64,000 bases of DNA from Ferrovibrio sp046297595 (lineage in GTDB: Bacteria > Pseudomonadota > Alphaproteobacteria > Ferrovibrionales > Ferrovibrionaceae). Made by a program: the position numbers and the translations under genes. A model generated the notes under the pieces. That model made no database searches, was not told the origin of the DNA, and saw nothing but the letters and a program-made list of their open reading frames with translations. Every line of letters begins with the position of its first letter. Within the stretch, counting starts at the first letter, position 1. The stretch spans positions 82,244 through 146,243 of the forward strand of contig NZ_JBKBHT010000009.1 of the NCBI RefSeq assembly GCF_046297595.1, read 5' to 3'. Shown piece by piece: positions 25,274 through 34,746 of this stretch.

Positions 25274-28200
25274 TCAGGCCGCGCGCTTGACCCGGAACCA
25301 GGCAGCGTAAAGCGCCGGCAGGAACAGTACGGTCAGCAGCGTCGCCACCAGCAGGCCGCCGATGATGGTGAACGCCATCGGCCCCCAGAAATTGCTGGTC
25401 GAAAGCGGGATCATGCCCAGGATCGCCGCCAGCGCGGTGAGGATGATCGGGCGGAACCGCCGCAGCGTGGCATTCACGATGGCATCCCAGGCCTGCTCGC
25501 CGCGGCCGATATCCTGTTCGATCTGATCCACCAGGATCACCGAGTTGCGCATGATCATGCCGGCCAGCGCGATGGCGCCCAGCATGGCGACGAAGCCGAA
25601 CGGCACGTTGAACAGCAGCAGACCCAGCGTCACGCCGATCAGGCCGAGCGGCGCGGTCAGCAGCACCAGCAGCATGCGCGATACGGATTGCAGTTGGATC
25701 ATCAGCAGGGTCACCATGATGCCGATCATCACCGGCACCACGGCACCGATCGAGGCATTGGCCTTGGCGCTTTCCTCAATAGCCCCGCCCATCACGATGC
25801 GGTAGTTCGGCGGCAGCTGCTTGCGCAGAGCGTCCAGCTTCGGCTCAATCTGCATCGAGACAACCGGCGCCTGGATGCCGTCGACGATGTCGGCCCGCAC
25901 GGTGATCACCGGCTGGCGGTCGCGCCGCCAGATGATGCCTTCCTCGAGACCGTAGCTCACCTCGGCGACTTGGCCGAGCGGAACTGGGCGGCTGCTGTCG
26001 GCGCCCGCCACGTTGATGTCCTTCAGGCCGTTGAGGCTGAGGCGTTCATCCGCTTCCGCACGCGCCACCACATCGATCAACTCGCGGCCCTCACGGTATT
26101 GCGTGACCGTGATGCCCGATACGATCGAATTAAGCGTGAAGGCGAGATCCTGCGAGGAAATGCCGAGCAGACGGGCCTTGGCCTGGTCGACATCCATCTT
26201 CACGACCTTGCTCAGTTCGTCCCAGTCCAGGTTCACATCGCGGGTATTGGGATTTATCCGCATCACGTCGGCGACCTGGAAGGCGATGCGCCGCACCTGC
26301 AGGGGATCCGGCCCGCTGACGCGGAACTGCACGGGGAAGCCGACCGGCGGGCCGTTCTCCAGCCGGTTGACGCGGCCGCGCAGCAGCACGAAATCCTCCT
26401 GGAAGGCCTTGATCAGGCGATCACGCACCCGTTCGCGCTCGGGGTCGCCGCCGGTCAGCACCACGACCTGGGCGAAATTGTCGTTGGGCAACTGGATATC
26501 CAGCGGCAGATAAAAGCGCGGCGAACCGCTGCCGACATAGGTGGCATAACTCACCACGTCGGGATCGTCGCGCAGCATCGCCTCAAGCTTGAGCGCCTCG
26601 GCTTCGGTGGCCTGAATCGACGCGCCCTGCGGCAGGCGCAGATCGACCATCAGTTCCGGCCGGTTGGAGGACGGGAAGAACTGCTGCTGCACGAGGCCGA
26701 AACCGAGCACGCTGAGAATGAAAATGCCGATGGTCGAGCCGATCACGATCCAGCGCCGGCGTACACACCATTCTACCACCGGCCTGACATAGCGGTAGAA
26801 GCCGCGCCGATAAACCTCATCGCCATGCTCATGGCCTTTTTTCGGCGTCGGAAGCAGCTTGTAGCCGATGAACGGCGTGAAGATCACTGCCACCACCCAG
26901 GAAACCAGCAGGGAAATGGTGACGACAGCAAAGATCGAGAAGGTGTATTCGCCGGCCGATGACTTGGCGAAGCCGACGGGTACAAAACCGGCCGCCGTGA
27001 TCAGCGTGCCAGTCAGCATCGGAAAAGCCGTGGAAGTATAGGCGAAGCTGGCAGCACGAAACCGGTCGAAACCCTGTTCCATCTTCACCTGCATCATTTC
27101 GACAGCGATGATCGCGTCGTCGACCAGCAGGCCGAGCGAGATGATCAGGGCGCCCAGCGAAATGCGGTGGAAGTCAATACCGAATATCTGCATGCAGACA
27201 AAGGTGATCGCCAGCACCAGCGGGATGCACAGCATCACCACCACGCCGCTGCGCAGACCAAGGCTGAGGAAACTGACCGCCAGAACGATGACCACCGCTT
27301 CGAGCAGGACCTTCATGAATTCCGAGATCGAACGCTGCACCACGGTCGGCTGATCGGCCACCTTCTTCACCTCGATACCGATCGGCATGTCGGCTTTCAG
27401 GCGCGCCATCGTGGCCTCCAATGCCTCGCCCAGTTCGATCATGTTGCCGCCCTTGGCCATCGATATGGCCAGGCCGATGGAATCCTCGCCGTTGAAGCGC
27501 AGGCGCGGGCTGGGCGGATCGGCATAATCGCGCCGGATATCGGCAATATCGCCCAGCCGGATCAGCCGGCCGTTGGCCTCGATCGACAATTCCTGCAGGG
27601 CACGGGCGGTTTCGATATCGCCGCTCACCCGGGTGGCGATGCGGTCGGACGAGGTCTGGACCACACCCGATGCGGTCTGGTCGTTCTGCTGCTGGATCAC
27701 CGAGATGATCTGCTGCGGATTGATGCCCAGATTGGCCAGCTTTTTGTTCGAGAATTCGATGTAGATCCGCTCCGGCTGCACGCCAAGCAGATCGGCCTTG
27801 CCCACATCCCTGATGCGCAGCAGTTCCTCGCGCACATCCTCCACGTAATCCTTCAGTTCGCGATGGGTGAAGCCGTCGGCGGTGAAGGCATAGATGGTGC
27901 CGAAGGTGTCGCCGAACTCGTCGTTGAAGAACGGTCCCTGCACGCCCTGCGGCAGGGTATGGCGCACATCTCCCACCTTCTTGCGCACCTGATACCAGAT
28001 GTCGGAAACCAGCCTGGGCGGCGTGTCGTCGCGCAGCATCACGTAGACGGTGGATTCCGCCGGCTTGGAATAGCTGCGCACGTTATCGAGGTATGGCGTT
28101 TCCTGCAGCTTCTTCTCGATCTTGTCGGTGACCTGCTGTTCCACCTCACGCGCGGTGGCGCCCGGCCAGTTGGTCCGCACGATCATGACCTTGAAGGTAA

Positions 28201-28357
28201 AATCGGGATCTTCCGCACGGCCGAGCTGCACATAGGACAACGCACCGGCCGCCAGCAGCAGCACGATCAGGAACCCGATCAGGGAGGGGTGGCGCAGTGC
28301 CCAGGCGGAAAGGTTGAACCGGTCGGCACCGTCGCCGGCGGGAAACGGATTGCTCAC
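25274..28357 (-). CDS. RND efflux permease, HAE1 family (pump 1)
   Basis: This inner-membrane proton-driven pump protein has 1027 aa and the AcrB-like 12-helix, two-porter-domain plan. The helix-4 proton relay aspartates are in GLLVDDAIIAVEMM. The helix-10 segment reads GMIMRNSVILVDQ, with Arg where AcrB has the relay Lys, as in a subgroup of HAE1 pumps. The N-terminus is cytosolic, then LRHPSLIGFLIVLLLAAGAL forms helix 1. The start overlaps the adaptor gene stop by four bases. No outer-membrane channel gene is adjacent, so a TolC-like protein elsewhere is needed. The substrate is unknown; broad drug or solvent efflux is typical. Confidence 0.94.
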   Translation of the reverse strand: MSNPFPAGDGADRFNLSAWALRHPSLIGFLIVLLLAAGALSYVQLGRAEDPDFTFKVMIVRTNWPGATAREVEQQVTDKIEKKLQETPYLDNVRSYSKPAESTVYVMLRDDTPPRLVSDIWYQVRKKVGDVRHTLPQGVQGPFFNDEFGDTFGTIYAFTADGFTHRELKDYVEDVREELLRIRDVGKADLLGVQPERIYIEFSNKKLANLGINPQQIISVIQQQNDQTASGVVQTSSDRIATRVSGDIETARALQELSIEANGRLIRLGDIADIRRDYADPPSPRLRFNGEDSIGLAISMAKGGNMIELGEALEATMARLKADMPIGIEVKKVADQPTVVQRSISEFMKVLLEAVVIVLAVSFLSLGLRSGVVVMLCIPLVLAITFVCMQIFGIDFHRISLGALIISLGLLVDDAIIAVEMMQVKMEQGFDRFRAASFAYTSTAFPMLTGTLITAAGFVPVGFAKSSAGEYTFSIFAVVTISLLVSWVVAVIFTPFIGYKLLPTPKKGHEHGDEVYRRGFYRYVRPVVEWCVRRRWIVIGSTIGIFILSVLGFGLVQQQFFPSSNRPELMVDLRLPQGASIQATEAEALKLEAMLRDDPDVVSYATYVGSGSPRFYLPLDIQLPNDNFAQVVVLTGGDPERERVRDRLIKAFQEDFVLLRGRVNRLENGPPVGFPVQFRVSGPDPLQVRRIAFQVADVMRINPNTRDVNLDWDELSKVVKMDVDQAKARLLGISSQDLAFTLNSIVSGITVTQYREGRELIDVVARAEADERLSLNGLKDINVAGADSSRPVPLGQVAEVSYGLEEGIIWRRDRQPVITVRADIVDGIQAPVVSMQIEPKLDALRKQLPPNYRIVMGGAIEESAKANASIGAVVPVMIGIMVTLLMIQLQSVSRMLLVLLTAPLGLIGVTLGLLLFNVPFGFVAMLGAIALAGMIMRNSVILVDQIEQDIGRGEQAWDAIVNATLRRFRPIILTALAAILGMIPLSTSNFWGPMAFTIIGGLLVATLLTVLFLPALYAAWFRVKRAA

Positions 28358-29463
28358 GGCTTCACCCCGGCGACTTCCGGCAGCAGGCGCACGGTCTGGC
28401 CCGGGATCAGCTTGTGCACCCCGGCCGTAACCACCTTTTCGCCCTGCTTCAGACCATCGGCAATCAGCACCGCCCTCTCGACATAGGCGGCGACCTGCAC
28501 CGGCCGCAATTCAACCTTGCCCTCCGCCTCGGTACCGCTGAACACCCAGACGGCCGGCTTGTTGTCTTTCTGGTACAGCGCCGCCAGCGGCAGGGCGACC
28601 ACGTTGGTGCCGCTGCTGCGCAGGATGGTGACGCTGGCCGTCATACCCAGCCGCATCGCTGCGGGGGCGTTCTGCACCGTCACTTTCACGGCATAAGTGC
28701 GGGTCGCGGGATCGGCGCCTGGGGCAATCTCGCGTACCACGCCGGCATATTCCGCGTCTGGCTGCGCCCACAAGCTGATGGAAATGGCGGTGGCATTGCG
28801 CAGTTCATCGAGGCGGTTCTCCGCCACGTTGAACACGACTTCCTTTTCCTCCGGCCGCGCCAGCTTCATCACCGTTTGGCCTGATGCCACCACCTGCCCA
28901 GCTTCGGCGCTGATCGCCGTGATCACGCCATCGGCATCGGCATGCAGTTCGGTGTAGTCCAACTGGTTCTGCGCCACGCGCAGCTGCGAGCGCACGCTCT
29001 CCAACTGGGCCTCGGCGGTGTTGTAGGTATTCTGGCGGCGATCCAGCTCGGCCTGGCTGACCACTTTGCTGTCAAACAGCTTGCGATAGCGGTTCAACTC
29101 GGTCTGCGCCTGGTTGAAATTAGCCTGCGCGGCATTGAGCTGCGCGCGGGCATTCTGAATCTGCAGCCGGGTATCCTCGGGATCGAGGCGGGCGAGCAGT
29201 GCGCCCTTTTTCACCTCGGAGCCGATCTCGACATAACGGGCGACCAGCTTGCCGCCGATGCGGAAGGCCAGATTGGTCTCGTAGCGGGCGCGGACTTCGC
29301 CGGTATAGCTGGAACGGCTTTCGAAAGCCTGGGGCATCACGGTGGAAACACGGACGGGGCGGATCGGCTCCGGTGGCGGAGCCGGGCGATCGCAGGCCGC
29401 TACAATCACCGCAAGGGCTGCCGCCAGGGCCGCCCTGCTGAACGTCTCACGCATCGCAAACAT
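28354..29463 (-). CDS. RND periplasmic adaptor lipoprotein (pump 1)
   Basis: This membrane-fusion protein of 369 aa links pump 1 to an outer-membrane channel. It is a probable lipoprotein: the signal sequence ends VIVAAC with C24 as the lipidation site. The lipoyl half-motifs are FRIGGKLVARYVEIGSEVKK and a second half before the beta-barrel. Between them a helical hairpin (about residues 95-160) is rich in Ala, Gln and Asn heptads. AGGAG lies eight bases before the ATG at 29463. It lies 75 bp downstream of an RHH regulator on the same strand and overlaps the permease gene by ATGA. Confidence 0.93.
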   Translation of the reverse strand: MFAMRETFSRAALAAALAVIVAACDRPAPPPEPIRPVRVSTVMPQAFESRSSYTGEVRARYETNLAFRIGGKLVARYVEIGSEVKKGALLARLDPEDTRLQIQNARAQLNAAQANFNQAQTELNRYRKLFDSKVVSQAELDRRQNTYNTAEAQLESVRSQLRVAQNQLDYTELHADADGVITAISAEAGQVVASGQTVMKLARPEEKEVVFNVAENRLDELRNATAISISLWAQPDAEYAGVVREIAPGADPATRTYAVKVTVQNAPAAMRLGMTASVTILRSSGTNVVALPLAALYQKDNKPAVWVFSGTEAEGKVELRPVQVAAYVERAVLIADGLKQGEKVVTAGVHKLIPGQTVRLLPEVAGVKP

Positions 29464-29516
29464 CGCCGTCTCTCCTGTCGGACGGCCGCGTGGGAGCGTT
29501 GCTGTTAATGTACCTG

Positions 29517-29530
29517 ACGTCCCCCGACGT
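29517..29530. promoter_or_regulatory. Small inverted repeat before the pump 1 adaptor gene
   Basis: ACGTC and GACGT form a 5-bp inverted repeat around CCCC, between the RHH gene stop and the adaptor start. RHH proteins bind short symmetric sites as dimers, so this is a possible operator. The signal is weak. Confidence 0.25.
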
Positions 29531-29538
29531 GCCGCACG

Positions 29539-29811
29539 CTACTCATCTTGCTTCCCTGCCGGATTCGCCGCTCTGCTGGCGGGTTCCTCCGGTTGCAGCC
29601 TGCCCTGCCGCGCCTGTTCCAGGACCCAGACCCGGATGGCGCTCGACAGGTTGCCCATGCGTGCAGCGTCGATGTCGCTGACCATCTGGTTGATGGTCTT
29701 GTTTTCCTGGATGGCCAGCGTTTGCAGCGCGCCCCAGAACGCCTGTTCCAGGGAAATGCTGGTCCGGTGGCCACCCACCACAACGGAGCGTTTCTTAACC
29801 GTTGTCGGCAT
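29539..29811 (-). CDS. Ribbon-helix-helix regulator (RHH_4 type)
   Basis: This 90-aa DNA-binding protein begins with KKRSVVVGGHRTSISLEQAFW, the beta-strand ribbon and first helix of the PF13467 RHH_4 family. The second half is KTINQMVSDIDAARMGNLSS then AIRVWVLEQAR. The C-terminal tail is Pro/Ala-rich. Family members act as dimers and often regulate neighbouring genes, though many are uncharacterised. It lies directly upstream of, and in line with, the adaptor and permease genes of pump 1, so control of that pump is a reasonable inference. The spacer to aspC downstream (106 bp) holds no gene. Confidence 0.85.
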   Translation of the reverse strand: MPTTVKKRSVVVGGHRTSISLEQAFWGALQTLAIQENKTINQMVSDIDAARMGNLSSAIRVWVLEQARQGRLQPEEPASRAANPAGKQDE

Positions 29812-29918
29812 CGTTACCCTGCCCGGCCGGGCGGCCGCGACAGAGGCTGCTTAGCATTCGCGGATTTCCGCGCCAAGACAGCCTCCCTCTCCGGCGTGAT
29901 GGCCGTCACCAGTTACCG

Positions 29919-31121
29919 TTAGGAAAGTTCGGCGCAGAATTCCTGGATGCGCGAGCAGGCATCCTTCAGCGCTTCGGTTGACGTAGCGTAAGAGATGCGG
30001 AAATGCGGGCTGAGGCCGAAGGCCTCGCCGAACACCACGGCCACGCCCTTTTCTTCCAGCAATGCATTGCAGAAATCCTGGTCGTTGCCGATCTTCACGC
30101 CGCCCTTCGAGGTCTTGCCGATAGTGCCGGCGCAGCTCGGATAGACATAGAAGGCGCCCTCGGGCTTCGGGCAGTGGATGCCCTTGGCCTGGTTCAGCAT
30201 GGACACCACCAGATCGCGGCGCTGCTTGAACACCGCGTTGTTCTTCGGGATGAAGTCCTGCGGACCGTTCAGCGCCTCGACAGCGGCTGCCTGGCTGATC
30301 GAAGACGGGTTCGAGGTCGACTGCGACTGCAGATTGCCCATCGCCTTGATCAGTTGCACCGGGCCGCCGGCATAGCCAATGCGCCAGCCGGTCATGCAAT
30401 AGGCCTTCGACACGCCGTTCATGGTCAGCGTGCGCTCGTACAGGGTGGGTTCGACCTGCGCCGGCGTGGTGAATACAAAGTTGTCGTAGGTCAGGTGTTC
30501 ATACATGTCGTCGGTCAGGATCCAGACATGCGGATGGCGCAGCAGCACATCGGTCAGCGCCTTCAATTCGTCGCGGGTATAGGCCGCGCCCGACGGATTC
30601 GACGGCGAGTTCATGACCACCCACTTGGTCTTCGGGGTGATCGCCGCCTCCAGCGCCTCGGGGCGCAGCTTGAAGCCATCCTCAGCCTTGCCGATGACGA
30701 AAACCGGCTTGCCGCCAGCAAAATTCACGATATCGGGATAGCTGACCCAGTAGGGCGCCGGGATGATCACCTCGTCGCCCGGATTCACGGTGGCCAGCAG
30801 GGCGTTGAACAGCACCTGCTTGCCGCCTGTGCCGACCGAAATCTGCTCCGGCTTGTAGGTCAGGCCGTTCTCGCGCTTGAACTTCTCGACAATCGCCTGC
30901 TTCAGGGCCGGTGTGCCGTCCACATCGGTATATCGGGTCTCGCCACGGTCGATGGCCGCCTTGGCAGCTTCGCGGATATTGGCCGGTGTCTCGAAATCGG
31001 GCTCGCCCGCGCCCAGGCCGATCACGTCGCGGCCGGCCGCCTTCAGTGCACGGGCCTTCTGGGTGGCGGCGATGGTGGCGGATGGCTTGATGCGACCGAG
31101 AGCATCGGACAGGAACGGCAT
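29919..31121 (-). CDS. aspC: Aspartate aminotransferase, class I PLP enzyme
   Basis: This cytosolic enzyme exchanges the amino group between aspartate and glutamate; related members also act on prephenate or aromatic acids. The 400-aa protein has GLGAGEPDFETPANIREAA, YTDVDGTPALKQAI, NSPSNPSGAAYT, the DDMYEHL segment and the PLP lysine K239 in MNGVSKAYCMTGWRIGYAGG. This is the subgroup I-gamma pattern common in Alphaproteobacteria. The frame runs 77 codons further upstream, but the ATG at 31121 starts the family N-terminus and follows AGGAG. The 362-bp divergent spacer to the next gene has no further gene, and I see no convincing promoter or riboswitch in it. Confidence 0.93.
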   Translation of the reverse strand: MPFLSDALGRIKPSATIAATQKARALKAAGRDVIGLGAGEPDFETPANIREAAKAAIDRGETRYTDVDGTPALKQAIVEKFKRENGLTYKPEQISVGTGGKQVLFNALLATVNPGDEVIIPAPYWVSYPDIVNFAGGKPVFVIGKAEDGFKLRPEALEAAITPKTKWVVMNSPSNPSGAAYTRDELKALTDVLLRHPHVWILTDDMYEHLTYDNFVFTTPAQVEPTLYERTLTMNGVSKAYCMTGWRIGYAGGPVQLIKAMGNLQSQSTSNPSSISQAAAVEALNGPQDFIPKNNAVFKQRRDLVVSMLNQAKGIHCPKPEGAFYVYPSCAGTIGKTSKGGVKIGNDQDFCNALLEEKGVAVVFGEAFGLSPHFRISYATSTEALKDACSRIQEFCAELS

Positions 31122-31483
31122 GGGATCTGCGACTCCTAGCGCGGAGGATAAGGAAAAAATGCGGGCGAACCATACGTCTGCCGTCAGGGCAGCGCAACCG
31201 GGCATCACGGCGTTTTCCCCGTGGACCTGCCGGAAAAGCGGGCAATCAGGCCGATCCACGGGCAGCCATGCCCGAACATCGCGGATCGACAACCGATTCC
31301 ACCACCGGTTCCCGTCCTGCGCAGAACCGCGGAATTGGTCCCAGAATTGCATACAGTTTGCCCCGGACCTGTGTCCGATTTCGCCCTTGGCGGGCGGTTT
31401 CCGCCCGGCATAGACTGCCGGGCCTAAGCCGAAGACCCGACTCGCATAATCGGCCAGGAATCATTTACGGGGAGACCGTCACC

Positions 31484-32512
31484 ATGACTTTCGTTCGTCC
31501 GCTTACCTTTGCCGCCGCCGGCCTGACGCTGGCCCTCGGCCTGGGCGCCACCGGCCAAGCCGCAGCCCAGACCAAGCTGAAATTCACCCTCGACTGGGCC
31601 TTCCAGGGGCCGACCTCCGCTTTCCTGCTGGCCGAGCAGAAGGGCTATTACAAGGCCGAGGGCCTCGACATCACCATCGATGCCGGCCAGGGCTCGGCCG
31701 GCGCGCTGCAGCGCGTGGCCACCGGCGCCTACGAGATGGGCTATGCCGACATCAACGCCCTGATCGAATATAATGTGAAGAACCCCGACAGCCAGGTGAA
31801 GGCTGTGATGATGGGTTACGATGCCGCGCCGTTCGGCGTCTATGCCCTGAAATCCTCGGGCATCAAGACCCCGAAGGACCTGGAAGGCAAGAAGCTGGGC
31901 GCGCCGGTCTTCGACGCCTCGTTCAAGCTGTTCCCCGCCTTCGCCGCCAAGGTCGGGATCGACCGGACCAAGGTCACCCACATCAACCTGCAGCCGCCGC
32001 TGCGCGAGCCGAGCCTGAAGAACGGCAGCGTGGATTTCATCAGCGGCCACTACTTCTCTTCGATCCTCGACCTGGAGAAGATCGGCGTGAAGGCCGATGA
32101 AGTCATGGCCTTCCCCTATGCCGATTACGGCATGGACTTCTACGGCAACGCCATCATCGCCTCGCCGAAATTCATCAAGGAGAACCCGGCGGCCATCAAG
32201 GGTGTGGTGAAGGCCACCATCAAGGCCTGGAAGGAAATCGCCGCCAATCCCGAACTGGGCGTGAAAGCCACCAAGACCCGCGACGGCCTGACTGACGAGG
32301 CGCTGGAAATGAAGCGCCTCAAGCTGTCGCTGGAGCGCAACGTGCTGACCAAGTGGGTCAAGGAGAACGGCTTCGGCGGCGTCGACATGGCCCGCCTGCA
32401 GCGTTCCTCGGATGCCGTGGCGTCCGCCGTCGGCCTGCCGCGCGCTCCGGCCGCCAAGGAACTGTTCGAGGACGGCTTCCTGCCGCCCAAGGCGGAACGC
32501 ATGATGCCGTGA
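31484..32512 (+). CDS. NMT1/Thi5-like ABC substrate-binding protein
   Basis: This periplasmic binding protein has 342 aa. The signal peptide is MTFVRPLTFAAAGLTLALGL with cleavage after QAAAQ near residue 29. The mature start TKLKFTLDWAFQGPTSAFLL has the conserved Asp-Trp of the NMT1/Thi5/SsuA group. GQGSAGALQRVATGAYEMGYA follows, covering the ligand cleft. Relatives bind pyrimidines, nitrate, taurine or sulfonates, so the ligand cannot be given. The ATG at 31484 is chosen for its GGGGAG ribosome-binding site and signal peptide. No permease or ATPase gene is adjacent, and a terminator follows directly, so it is an orphan binding protein. Confidence 0.88.
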   Translation: MTFVRPLTFAAAGLTLALGLGATGQAAAQTKLKFTLDWAFQGPTSAFLLAEQKGYYKAEGLDITIDAGQGSAGALQRVATGAYEMGYADINALIEYNVKNPDSQVKAVMMGYDAAPFGVYALKSSGIKTPKDLEGKKLGAPVFDASFKLFPAFAAKVGIDRTKVTHINLQPPLREPSLKNGSVDFISGHYFSSILDLEKIGVKADEVMAFPYADYGMDFYGNAIIASPKFIKENPAAIKGVVKATIKAWKEIAANPELGVKATKTRDGLTDEALEMKRLKLSLERNVLTKWVKENGFGGVDMARLQRSSDAVASAVGLPRAPAAKELFEDGFLPPKAERMMP

Positions 32513-32538
32513 TCGACGGCTGAAAACCTGCTATCAGG

Positions 32539-32572
32539 AAGGCGGCGGGGCAACCCGCCGCCTTTTCTGTTT
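32539..32572 (+). terminator. Rho-independent terminator after the binding-protein gene
   Basis: A perfect 11-bp stem AAGGCGGCGGG/CCCGCCGCCTT with a GCAA tetraloop and a T-rich tail lies 27 bp after the stop. It isolates the gene from the downstream MFS gene. Confidence 0.9.
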
Positions 32573-32617
32573 CATCCCCTCTGTTTCCCCAGTCCGCCGT
32601 CGCGCCAACACATAATA

Positions 32618-33865
32618 ATGACCGTTTCGCAACCCAGCAGCATGCCGGCCCAGTCCGCGCCGATACAGGCCGAGCCCGCGCCGTCCGGGCCGGCACAGAC
32701 ACACTGGCTGGCCGTGGCCGCCGTGCTGGCGGCCGGCGTGATCATCTCGATGCAGGTCGGCAAACTGCCGCCGTTGCTCAACACCCTGCGCAGTGAATTC
32801 GGCCTCGATCTGGTCACTGGCGGCCTGCTGGCCTCTTCGGTCAGCCTGCTGGGCGGCATCATCGGCATCGCCGCCGGTTTCATCTCCGACCGCATCGGCG
32901 GCCGGCGCAGCCTGGCGCTGGGCCTGGCGATCGGCGCGATCGGCAGCCTGGCCGGCGCTTTCAGCCTTTCTGCCCTGCCGCTGCTGGCCGCGCGCCTGCT
33001 GGAGGGCCTGGGCTTCGTGCTGACCGTGGTTTCCGGCCCCAGCCTGATCGCCATGGCAGCCCGGCCTGACCAGCGCCACCTCGCGCTGGGATTCTGGAGC
33101 AGCTACATGCCGCTGGGCGTCACCCTGGGCATGCTGGGCGCTTTGCTGGTCGGCAATCTGTTCGACTGGCGTGGCCTGTGGCTTGCCATGGCCGGGGTGC
33201 TGTTCGTGGCAGCCATTGTGCTGTATCGCCTGACCGATGGGATTGCCCAGCCGCGCGCGCGGCGCTTCAGCGCGGCGGCCCTGCGCCGACCCGGCCCATG
33301 GCTGCTGGCCGGCTGCTTCGCCTGCTACACGACGCAATGGTTTTCCATCGTCACCTGGATGCCGACCTATCTGCACCAGAGCGGCCACCTGGGCGACACC
33401 GGCATTGCGCTCGGAACGGCCGCGGTAGTGCTAGTCAATGCCGTGGGCACCACGGCAGCGGCCGGCCTGATGCATCGCGGCCTGCCGCGCTGGCTGCTGA
33501 TCGCCGGTGCCGGCATGGTGATGGCCATCTTCGGCCTGCTCAGCTTTGGCCCGGACATGCCGGTGGCGGGCAAGATCGCCTGCGCGATGGCGGCCAGCGG
33601 TTTCGGCGGCATGCTGCCATCCGCCGTGCTGGCCAGCGTGCCGGTCGAGGCGCGCGATCCGGGCGAGATCGCCACGGTCAACGGCGTGGTGATACAGCTG
33701 CTCAATATCGGTTCTTTCGCCGGCCCGCCGGCCCTGGCCGTTCTGGTCACCTGGTTCGGCGGCTGGGAAAACGGGCGCTGGCTGCTGCCAGTCGCCGGCC
33801 TGGCCAGCATGGCCCTGGCGCTCGGCCTGCGCGCCACGGAACGGCAGCGGAGACATGCGGCATGA
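32618..33865 (+). CDS. MFS transporter, CynX/NimT-like
   Basis: This inner-membrane secondary transporter has 415 aa. After a Pro/Ala-rich cytosolic N-terminus of about 28 residues there are twelve predicted helices. The MFS loop motif between helices 2 and 3 is GFISDRIGGRRSLAL. It resembles CynX/NimT-type transporters by overall pattern, such as WSSYMPLGVTLGMLGALLVG and MPTYLHQSGH, but the substrate is unknown. It overlaps the following DMT transporter gene by four bases (ATGA), so the two are expressed together. The alternative starts at internal Met residues (residue 9) are possible. Confidence 0.9.
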   Translation: MTVSQPSSMPAQSAPIQAEPAPSGPAQTHWLAVAAVLAAGVIISMQVGKLPPLLNTLRSEFGLDLVTGGLLASSVSLLGGIIGIAAGFISDRIGGRRSLALGLAIGAIGSLAGAFSLSALPLLAARLLEGLGFVLTVVSGPSLIAMAARPDQRHLALGFWSSYMPLGVTLGMLGALLVGNLFDWRGLWLAMAGVLFVAAIVLYRLTDGIAQPRARRFSAAALRRPGPWLLAGCFACYTTQWFSIVTWMPTYLHQSGHLGDTGIALGTAAVVLVNAVGTTAAAGLMHRGLPRWLLIAGAGMVMAIFGLLSFGPDMPVAGKIACAMAASGFGGMLPSAVLASVPVEARDPGEIATVNGVVIQLLNIGSFAGPPALAVLVTWFGGWENGRWLLPVAGLASMALALGLRATERQRRHAA

Positions 33866-34746
33866 AATTCGGTCGCGGCGACGCCTATCTGCTGCTCACC
33901 GTCATCATCTGGGGCAATACCTTCCCCACGGCGAAATACGTACTGGGCGTGATACCGCCCAATGTCTACGCCTCCACCCGCTATCTGCTGGCCGCCGTCA
34001 CCCTGATGCTGGTTCTGGCCTGGCGCGACGGACTGCGCCTGCCGCGCAGGCAGGACCTGCTGCCCCTGATTGGCTTCGGCCTGCTCGGCATCACGCTGAT
34101 GCAGTTGCTGTGGACCAACGCCCTGTCGCTCACGGCCGCCTCGAAGGGCGCGATCCTGGTGGCGGTGTCGCCGATCTGGGCCATGCTGATCTCCACCCTG
34201 CGCGGCCAACGCCCGTCCATCCCCGCCTGGGCGGGCATCCTGATCTCGTTCGGCGGCGTATTCCTCGTCATCAACAACAGCATCACCGCGATCACGGTGG
34301 GTGGCGGCTCGCTGCTGGGCGACCTGCTGTTCCTGACCGTCGCCTTCTGCTGGGCCTGCTATTCGGTTTTTGCGCCGCCCTACCTGGCCCGGCTGGGCGC
34401 GCTGTATCTCTCGGCCTGGTCGATGCTGTTCGGTGCCATCGCCCTCAGCCCGGCCATGCTGTTCGGCATCGCCGATATCGACTGGAGCGTCGTCACGCCC
34501 CTGCACTGGGCCGGCTTCCTGTTCACCGCCATCTTCGCTGGCGCGCTGGGCTACCTGTTCTGGTACGAAGGCATCGCGCGCCTGGGTGTGGCGCGTTCAG
34601 TGGTCTATTCCTACCTGATCCCGGTTTTCGCGTTGCTGTCGGCCGTCAGTTTCCTGGGCGAACACGTCTCGGCCATCCAGCTGGCCGGCGCGGCCATCGT
34701 AATCGGCGGACTGGCGCTGACACGGATCAGCACCACGAAAACCTGA
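33862..34746 (+). CDS. EamA/DMT-family transporter
   Basis: This inner-membrane protein of 294 aa has ten predicted helices in two EamA repeats. The N-terminal repeat begins DAYLLLTVIIWGNTFPTAKY, a typical EamA start with Trp-Gly. The second repeat begins LLGDLLFLTVAFCWACYSVF and ends SFLGEHVSAIQLAGAAIVIG. The family exports amino acids, nucleosides or other metabolites. Its ATG overlaps the MFS stop, giving a two-transporter unit. Its TGA touches the stop of the convergent methyltransferase gene with no intervening base (TGATCA), so no terminator fits between them. Confidence 0.92.
   Translation: MKFGRGDAYLLLTVIIWGNTFPTAKYVLGVIPPNVYASTRYLLAAVTLMLVLAWRDGLRLPRRQDLLPLIGFGLLGITLMQLLWTNALSLTAASKGAILVAVSPIWAMLISTLRGQRPSIPAWAGILISFGGVFLVINNSITAITVGGGSLLGDLLFLTVAFCWACYSVFAPPYLARLGALYLSAWSMLFGAIALSPAMLFGIADIDWSVVTPLHWAGFLFTAIFAGALGYLFWYEGIARLGVARSVVYSYLIPVFALLSAVSFLGEHVSAIQLAGAAIVIGGLALTRISTTKT

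Noticed and set aside
31122..31483. TPP riboswitch before the Thi5-like binding protein
   Set aside because: The CUGAGA and the later conserved thi-box segment are absent. thiE itself also has no leader because it follows the hydrolase gene by 3 bp.
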